Below are positions 30,282 through 34,734 of a stretch of 34,734 bases of DNA, piece by piece (position 1 is the stretch's first letter; every line of letters begins with the position of its first letter). The position numbers were made by a program, and so were the translations under genes. The notes under the pieces are model-generated. The model saw only the letters and a program-made list of their open reading frames with translations. It made no database searches and was not told the origin of the DNA. Origin of the DNA: Paucilactobacillus suebicus DSM 5007 = KCTC 3549 (GTDB taxonomy: Bacteria; Bacillota; Bacilli; Lactobacillales; Lactobacillaceae); contig NZ_AZGF01000025.1 in assembly GCF_001434475.1 (NCBI RefSeq), forward strand, positions 1-34,734. Reading direction: 5' to 3'.

Positions 30282-30293
30282 TTAATCGCTTAA
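30282..30293. promoter_or_regulatory. LacI operator 5
   Basis: TTAATCGCTTAA, 89 bp after operator 4 and just before the ribosome site of the first gene. Confidence 0.75.
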
Positions 30294-30326
30294 CAAAAAA
30301 TAACCCGTTAGAAAGGTCGACTAAAA

Positions 30327-31331
30327 ATGAAGTTTACAAAGGTATTTTCAGATCAGCTGGATCACTGTTACGCCATTATGCGATTGACTGATCAGACACA
30401 TGACTACGTGATTGTAGCCTCAGAAGAAAAGCAACCATGCTATGCATATGATTTAAATAATGATTACAAGCGAACGACAGTCTGGCCAGATGTGGGCGGG
30501 ACGATGACTTTGGTACAGATTCCCGGTACATTGAATTTTTTGGCTACACAACGCTTCTACCCAGGCTTTAGCTCAGCCGCATGTCGAATTGTGAAGGAAA
30601 CGTTCAACGGTACAGACTGGGACCAAACAATCGTGGGTGATTTTCCATATGTTCACCGTTTTGACATTATCCAACACGATGGCGGTCTATGGTTCATTGG
30701 CTGTTCCATTGCTAATTCAAAGAAAAACACTGACGACTGGAGTGATCCTGGCAAGGTGTGGGTTGGTGATTATGATGACAATGCTGAAACCGTTAATAAC
30801 TTGCACGCCCTCGACTTTACGCTGACTAAGAACCATGGTTACAAGAATATGAACGGTTATTCGTTAATTACTGGTGTTCAAGGGGTCTACCGTGTTGATT
30901 ACCCAACGACTAATGAGGATTGGAAATTAACACGTCTGGTTAGCGAAGAGACCAGTGATATTGCTACAGCCGATGTCAATGGTGATGGTAAAGACGAATA
31001 CTTCACGATTGAAGGATTCCATGGTCCATACACTAGAATTTACGATAACCAGTTCAATACTTTGTATAAGAGTGAGGCAGTTTCACCATTTGGCCATGCT
31101 ATCTGGGGTGGCTTGATTGGTAGCAAAAACTATTTTGTCTTTGGCTACCGCGATGGTAAGCAAGATCTTGAAGTTATCAGCTTTGACAATAACAAGATCA
31201 ATATTCAACTGGTTGATAAGCAAGTTGGTCCAAGTAACGCGACTGTTTACGAAAAGGATGGAACGCAGTACTTGTTGTCTGCTAATCGTGAATCTGATGA
31301 AGTTGCCATTTATAAAATTAGCGAAGCCTAA
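30327..31331 (+). CDS. Cytoplasmic FG-GAP/VCBS-type beta-propeller protein of unknown function
   Basis: 334 aa without a signal peptide or membrane segment, although most FG-GAP proteins are extracellular. Repeated beta-rich blades are seen; one carries the calcium loop DVNGDGKDE at 216-224. Conserved-looking histidines lie at 110 (FPYVHRFDI), 170 (TKNHGYKNM), 232 (GFHGPYTRIYD) and 257 (FGHAIWGG). The blade FDIIQHDGGLWFIGCSIAN, then DDWSDPGKVWVGDY, recalls sugar-modifying propellers such as aldos-2-ulose dehydratase. It is the first gene of the operon with LyxK, UlaE and AraD homologues, so an enzyme acting upstream of the kinase (dehydratase, lactonase or epimerase) is inferred. The ribosome site is GAAAGG, about 9 nt before the ATG. 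Confidence 0.8.
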   Translation: MKFTKVFSDQLDHCYAIMRLTDQTHDYVIVASEEKQPCYAYDLNNDYKRTTVWPDVGGTMTLVQIPGTLNFLATQRFYPGFSSAACRIVKETFNGTDWDQTIVGDFPYVHRFDIIQHDGGLWFIGCSIANSKKNTDDWSDPGKVWVGDYDDNAETVNNLHALDFTLTKNHGYKNMNGYSLITGVQGVYRVDYPTTNEDWKLTRLVSEETSDIATADVNGDGKDEYFTIEGFHGPYTRIYDNQFNTLYKSEAVSPFGHAIWGGLIGSKNYFVFGYRDGKQDLEVISFDNNKINIQLVDKQVGPSNATVYEKDGTQYLLSANRESDEVAIYKISEA

Positions 31332-31355
31332 CCAATTAATAGCAGGTGAATTGTA

Positions 31356-32888
31356 ATGAATAAATACTTTTTAACAATCGATAATGGTGGCACAAATACT
31401 AAGGCAATCGTCATCGATACCAAGGGTAACCAAATAGGGGCCGTGGCATTTCCAACAATGAGAATTGAGGACAAGCCTGGGTTCCATGAAATTGATCTGA
31501 ACGAACTCTGGAATGCCATTAGCGATGCTATCAACAAAGTAATTGTCAAAACCAAAATTGATTCGATCGACATTGTTGGTGTTTCGTGCGTTGGCCATGG
31601 TAAGGGATTATATATGTTGGACGAAAATCATGAAATTTTCGCTCATGGGATTCTTTCAACCGATTCGCGAGCAGTTGACTTAGCCGAACAATTTGAAGCT
31701 AAAAATGGTGAAATTTTCCCAATCAGTCATCAGCATGTGATGGACAGCCAGTCGCCGGTGTTATTGAACTGGTTGAAGCAAAACGATTTCAAGACGTACA
31801 GCAACATTGGCGTGGTTCTTTCTGCCAAAGACTTTGTCAGATCACAACTGACTGGTGAAGTGTATCAGGAATATGGAGATGCGTCAGGAAATAATTTTCT
31901 AAACCTCGACACTAAGGAATATGATCCCCAACTATTCGACTTCTTTGGCATCAAAGAAATGTACGATAAAATGCCACCTCTCAAGTACTACGATGAGTTG
32001 GCCGGACACGTGACGAAAAAGGCTGCGGTTAAAACGGGATTGGCGGCTGGAACACCGGTCTTTGCGGGAATGTTTGATATTGATGCTTGTTCACTTGCTA
32101 CTGGCGTGCTCGACGATAACTATTTCAGTGTGATTGCTGGAACGTGGAATATTAATGTTTTTCCATCAACTAAACGAGCTGATGAAGCGTCAGGATTGAT
32201 GAATTCAATTTATCCAACTGGGTTGAACCTAGTTGAAGCTTCTAGTGCAACATCGGCGGGCAATTTAGCCATGACACTGCAAAGTTTAATGAGCGAAGAA
32301 ATCAAGAACGCCGCAACCAGTGATCAAAGTATTTATGATGTGCTTGAAGACTTCCTTAATCACACAGACGCAAGCTTTTCCAAGGTAATCTTCTTCCCAT
32401 TTCTGTATGGCTCCAATGTTAATCCAGATGCCGAGGGTGCCTACATTGGTATTCAAAGTAGTACGACCAAGTCGGCAATGGTTCGCGCCGTCTATGAGGG
32501 GATTGTATTCGCCCATCGTTATCACATCGAACAATTGTTAAAAGTATTAGGACATAAACCACAGGCAATTCGATTGTCTGGTGGTGGTACTAATTCAAGT
32601 GCCTGGGTTCAAATTTTTGCCAATATATTGAATATTCCCATTCAGTTAGTTGAAGGATCAGAACTTGGCGGTCTTGGTGGAGCCATGGGCGCTGCAGTCG
32701 GTAGTGGAGTGTATGACAACATTAATGAAGCTGTCGACAACATGTTCCACCTTAGAACCGAGATCAAGCCTCAACCTGATCAAGTGAAAATTTATGATCA
32801 AAAATATCATATGTATTTGAAACTGCTAGACAGTTTAGATGGCGTGTGGAGTGACTTCAAAACAATGCAGGAAGGAATTGGTGAATAA
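31356..32888 (+). CDS. lyxK: L-xylulose / 3-keto-L-gulonate kinase (FGGY)
   Basis: A 510-aa FGGY carbohydrate kinase. The N-terminal ATP motif is IDNGGTNTKAIVID (8-21), the catalytic base Asp241 is in GMFDIDAC, and the C-terminal nucleotide site is RLSGGGTNSSAWVQIFANIL. Stretches such as GHGKGLYMLDE, ILSTDSRA and FFPFLYGSN track E. coli LyxK (YiaP) closely, more than XylB or AraB. AGCAGGTG lies before the ATG. Its stop overlaps the next start (TAATG). The product would be L-xylulose-5-P, or a keto-acid phosphate as with 3-keto-L-gulonate; the absence of a SgbH/UlaD decarboxylase in the cluster favours a pentulose. Confidence 0.9.
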   Translation: MNKYFLTIDNGGTNTKAIVIDTKGNQIGAVAFPTMRIEDKPGFHEIDLNELWNAISDAINKVIVKTKIDSIDIVGVSCVGHGKGLYMLDENHEIFAHGILSTDSRAVDLAEQFEAKNGEIFPISHQHVMDSQSPVLLNWLKQNDFKTYSNIGVVLSAKDFVRSQLTGEVYQEYGDASGNNFLNLDTKEYDPQLFDFFGIKEMYDKMPPLKYYDELAGHVTKKAAVKTGLAAGTPVFAGMFDIDACSLATGVLDDNYFSVIAGTWNINVFPSTKRADEASGLMNSIYPTGLNLVEASSATSAGNLAMTLQSLMSEEIKNAATSDQSIYDVLEDFLNHTDASFSKVIFFPFLYGSNVNPDAEGAYIGIQSSTTKSAMVRAVYEGIVFAHRYHIEQLLKVLGHKPQAIRLSGGGTNSSAWVQIFANILNIPIQLVEGSELGGLGGAMGAAVGSGVYDNINEAVDNMFHLRTEIKPQPDQVKIYDQKYHMYLKLLDSLDGVWSDFKTMQEGIGE

Positions 32889-33796
32889 TGAATTCATTAG
32901 GTATTTACGAAAAAGCATTACCAGAAAATCTTAGTTGGATTGAAAAATTTAAACTCGTAAAAGAACTTGGTTTTAACTTCCTAGAATTTTCGATTGATGA
33001 AAGTGATGAAAAACTAGCTCGGTTGGAATGGACGCGTGAACAACGAGCAGAATTCCGTGATGCTATGTGGCAAACTGACAGTCGCATTAACACACTAATG
33101 CTTTCAGGCCATCGCCGTTATCCTCTTGGTTCAAAGGATCCAGCTATTCGTGCTAAGTCACTAGACATGATGCAAAAAGCGATTGATTTGGCAATTGATT
33201 TGGGAATTCGTAACATCCAAATGGCCGGTTATGATGTATACTATGAAGGTAAATCGGTTAACTCGCGTGAGCTCTACGTTGAAAATCTAGCCAAATGTGT
33301 CGAAATGGCTGAAAAGAAAGACGTTATGCTTTCTATTGAAACAATGGATGATCCGTTCATCAATTCCTTGGCCGACATTGCACACTACAAGACACAAGTG
33401 CGCAGTCCTTGGTTACAGAGTTATCCTGATTTGGGGAACCTGTCAGCTTGGCCGGAGAACAATGTGGCGCAGGAATTGGAAAACAACATCGACAATGTGG
33501 TTGCTGTTCATTTGAAGGATACATTGCCTGTTACTGCAACCTCTAAGGGTCAGTTCAAGAATGTGAAGTTTGGCGAAGGATGCGTTGATTTTGAAGGTTG
33601 CCTACGGACGTTGAAGCGTTTGAACTACTCAGGCAGTTTCACAATTGAAATGTGGTCTGGATCTGACAATAACGCCATTGATGAAGTTAAAGAGGCTAAA
33701 TCTTTCTTTGATGCATTGTTCAAGACGGTTGGAATCGACCAAGAACCTGTGAGTAATCAATTAGCTAATGATTTAGGAGGAAAAATTCATGCTTGA
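32888..33796 (+). CDS. ulaE: L-ribulose-5-phosphate 3-epimerase
   Basis: A 302-aa TIM-barrel epimerase of the UlaE/SgbU group, interconverting L-xylulose-5-P and L-ribulose-5-P. The start [17 protein letters not shown] and HRRYPLGS are hallmark stretches. Metal ligands are in place: Glu151 (SIETMD), Asp181 (SYPDLGN), His208 (AVHLKD) and Glu254 (TIEMW). It is about 18 residues longer than E. coli UlaE; the tail overlaps the ribosome site and first 8 nt of the next gene. Coupled by overlap to both neighbours. Confidence 0.95.
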   Translation: MNSLGIYEKALPENLSWIEKFKLVKELGFNFLEFSIDESDEKLARLEWTREQRAEFRDAMWQTDSRINTLMLSGHRRYPLGSKDPAIRAKSLDMMQKAIDLAIDLGIRNIQMAGYDVYYEGKSVNSRELYVENLAKCVEMAEKKDVMLSIETMDDPFINSLADIAHYKTQVRSPWLQSYPDLGNLSAWPENNVAQELENNIDNVVAVHLKDTLPVTATSKGQFKNVKFGEGCVDFEGCLRTLKRLNYSGSFTIEMWSGSDNNAIDEVKEAKSFFDALFKTVGIDQEPVSNQLANDLGGKIHA

Positions 33797-34517
33797 AGAT
33801 CTAAAGCAAAAAGTTTATGAAGCAAACATGATGCTGCCAAAGCTTGATCTTGTTACTTTTACCTGGGGTAATGTGTCACAGATTGACCGGGAAAAGGGCC
33901 TGTTTGTGATTAAGCCATCTGGTGTTGATTATGATGTTATGAAGCCAGAAGATATGGTAGTTGTTAACTTAAAGGGTGAGGTTGTTGAAGGCGACATGAA
34001 CCCATCAAGTGATACACCAACACATACTTATCTGTATAACCATTTTCCAAATATTGGTGGGGTAACACATACTCATTCACCTTGGGCAGTTTCATTTGCT
34101 CAAGCAAAGATGGATATTCCTGCCTTTGGGACAACTCATGCTGACACATTCTATGGGGATGTACCGGCTGCCGATGCATTGAACCAAAAGGAAATCGAGG
34201 ATGCTTACGAAGCAAACACTGGCAAAGTGATTGTTGAAACCTTCGAAAAACGTGGTATCGATCCAGATGCTGTACCAGCTGTTTTGGTTAGCCAACATGG
34301 GCCATTCACTTGGGGCAAAGATGCTGCCGATTCAGTGCATAATGCTAAGGTACTCGAAGTGGTTGCCGAAATGGACTACCATACGCTTCAGTTAACACAC
34401 GATGATAGCCATGTGCCACAATACTTGCTCGACAAGCACTACTACCGTAAACATGGTGCTAATGCATATTACGGTCAGAATAATGCTAAGTCGCAGGGAC
34501 ATGCGAAGAAAGCTTAA
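33789..34517 (+). CDS. araD: L-ribulose-5-phosphate 4-epimerase
   Basis: A 242-aa class II aldolase-fold enzyme (AraD/SgbE/UlaF). Zinc ligands are His94, His96 (GVTHTHSP) and His170 (SQHGPF). The catalytic Asp119 in HADTFYG and the tyrosine in [14 protein letters not shown] match the E. coli pattern. It converts L-ribulose-5-P to D-xylulose-5-P, the entry to the phosphoketolase/pentose phosphate route. GGAGGA lies 8 nt before the ATG, inside the ulaE coding end. No AraA or AraB is adjacent, so it serves the L-xylulose branch rather than arabinose. Last gene before a terminator. Confidence 0.95.
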   Translation: MLEDLKQKVYEANMMLPKLDLVTFTWGNVSQIDREKGLFVIKPSGVDYDVMKPEDMVVVNLKGEVVEGDMNPSSDTPTHTYLYNHFPNIGGVTHTHSPWAVSFAQAKMDIPAFGTTHADTFYGDVPAADALNQKEIEDAYEANTGKVIVETFEKRGIDPDAVPAVLVSQHGPFTWGKDAADSVHNAKVLEVVAEMDYHTLQLTHDDSHVPQYLLDKHYYRKHGANAYYGQNNAKSQGHAKKA

Positions 34518-34526
34518 TAATTTACG

Positions 34527-34566
34527 AAAATGGCACCGAGGTCAAACTTGGTGCCATTTTTTCTTT
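34527..34566 (+). terminator. Terminator of the lyxK-ulaE-araD operon
   Basis: AAAATGGCACC and GGTGCCATTTT arms with T-rich tail mark the end of the cluster; no further gene is seen to the window end. Confidence 0.95.
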
Positions 34567-34602
34567 TAAATGTTTAAAATGATGCTTGGGTATTTATTCC
34601 AT

Positions 34603-34618
34603 AGTTTCACGTGAAACA
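34603..34618. promoter_or_regulatory. parS-like palindrome 5
   Basis: AGTTTCACGTGAAACA, perfect 14-bp core, intergenic after a terminator. Confidence 0.75.
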
Positions 34619-34734
34619 AATAAAGATTAATTTATGTTTAGATTCACTCAAGCATGTATTAACCATGCTAACCAGGCATATTAATTCAGTGCAATAAGCA
34701 TTTCACATATCCAAAGAACGCTCCTATCCTAGTA

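Noticed and set aside
34619-34734. Start of another gene at the right end
   Set aside because: No open frame with a ribosome site is seen in the last 116 bases.

Overview
The window reads as chromosomal DNA of a low-to-moderate GC Gram-positive bacterium, most probably a member of the Lactobacillaceae. The evidence is strong AGGAGG-type ribosome sites, frequent TTG/GTG starts, CcpA-type cre sites, a CGAAC-N4-GTTCG SOS box, an ECF vitamin transporter S component, an HrtBA-type heme efflux pair and a TxpA/BsrG-like holin-like toxin. The species cannot be fixed from sequence alone. No tRNA, rRNA, prophage, insertion sequence or CRISPR array was seen. Five intergenic copies of a parS-like palindrome (GTTTCACGTGAAAC, or one base off in the core) suggest an origin-proximal segment.

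Layout. 1-3300: an EF-hand-like small protein, a D-2-hydroxyacid dehydrogenase, and a TetR regulator divergent from an ECF S component, with two palindromic operators between them. 3300-5100: an XRE membrane regulator, a pentapeptide-repeat protein, and a very small holin-like toxin locus. 5100-7400: an SOS-boxed operon for a Y-family polymerase, an unknown protein, a YolD-like protein and a 52-aa protein. 7400-7770: a parS site and a candidate small RNA. 7770-10300: HrtBA-type efflux and its divergent TetR regulator. 10300-11160: a glycerol facilitator. 11280-14850: a nucleoside operon (Crp-like regulator, nucleoside phosphorylase, PnuC-like transporter, variant phosphopentomutase) behind a perfect cre site. 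14880-18510: a second Crp-like regulator, an alpha/beta hydrolase, a PanE-like reductase, an NmrA-like protein and a 111-nt nested inverted repeat. 18512-21130 (minus): a TauE/SafE exporter, and an LLM flavin oxidoreductase with an NpdG-like partner. 21130-25040 (minus): a P-type ATPase and a GT2 glycosyltransferase.

25400-34570 is the most coherent accessory system. It comprises two YhcH/YiaL proteins flanking an MFS transporter, a GhrB-like dehydrogenase, a LacI regulator, a cytoplasmic FG-GAP-type propeller protein, an L-xylulose kinase (LyxK), an L-ribulose-5-P 3-epimerase (UlaE) and an L-ribulose-5-P 4-epimerase (AraD/UlaF). Five copies of a TTAA-N-CG-N-TTAA palindrome sit at its three promoters, and two of those promoters share the same cre-overlapping layout. 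The lower half converts L-xylulose to D-xylulose-5-P, which feeds the phosphoketolase/pentose pathway. The upper half is not a known pathway: no 3-keto-L-gulonate-6-P decarboxylase is present, and the propeller and YiaL-like proteins have no assigned reaction. It is the best candidate here for an undescribed system, probably catabolism of an unusual sugar, sugar acid or ulose.
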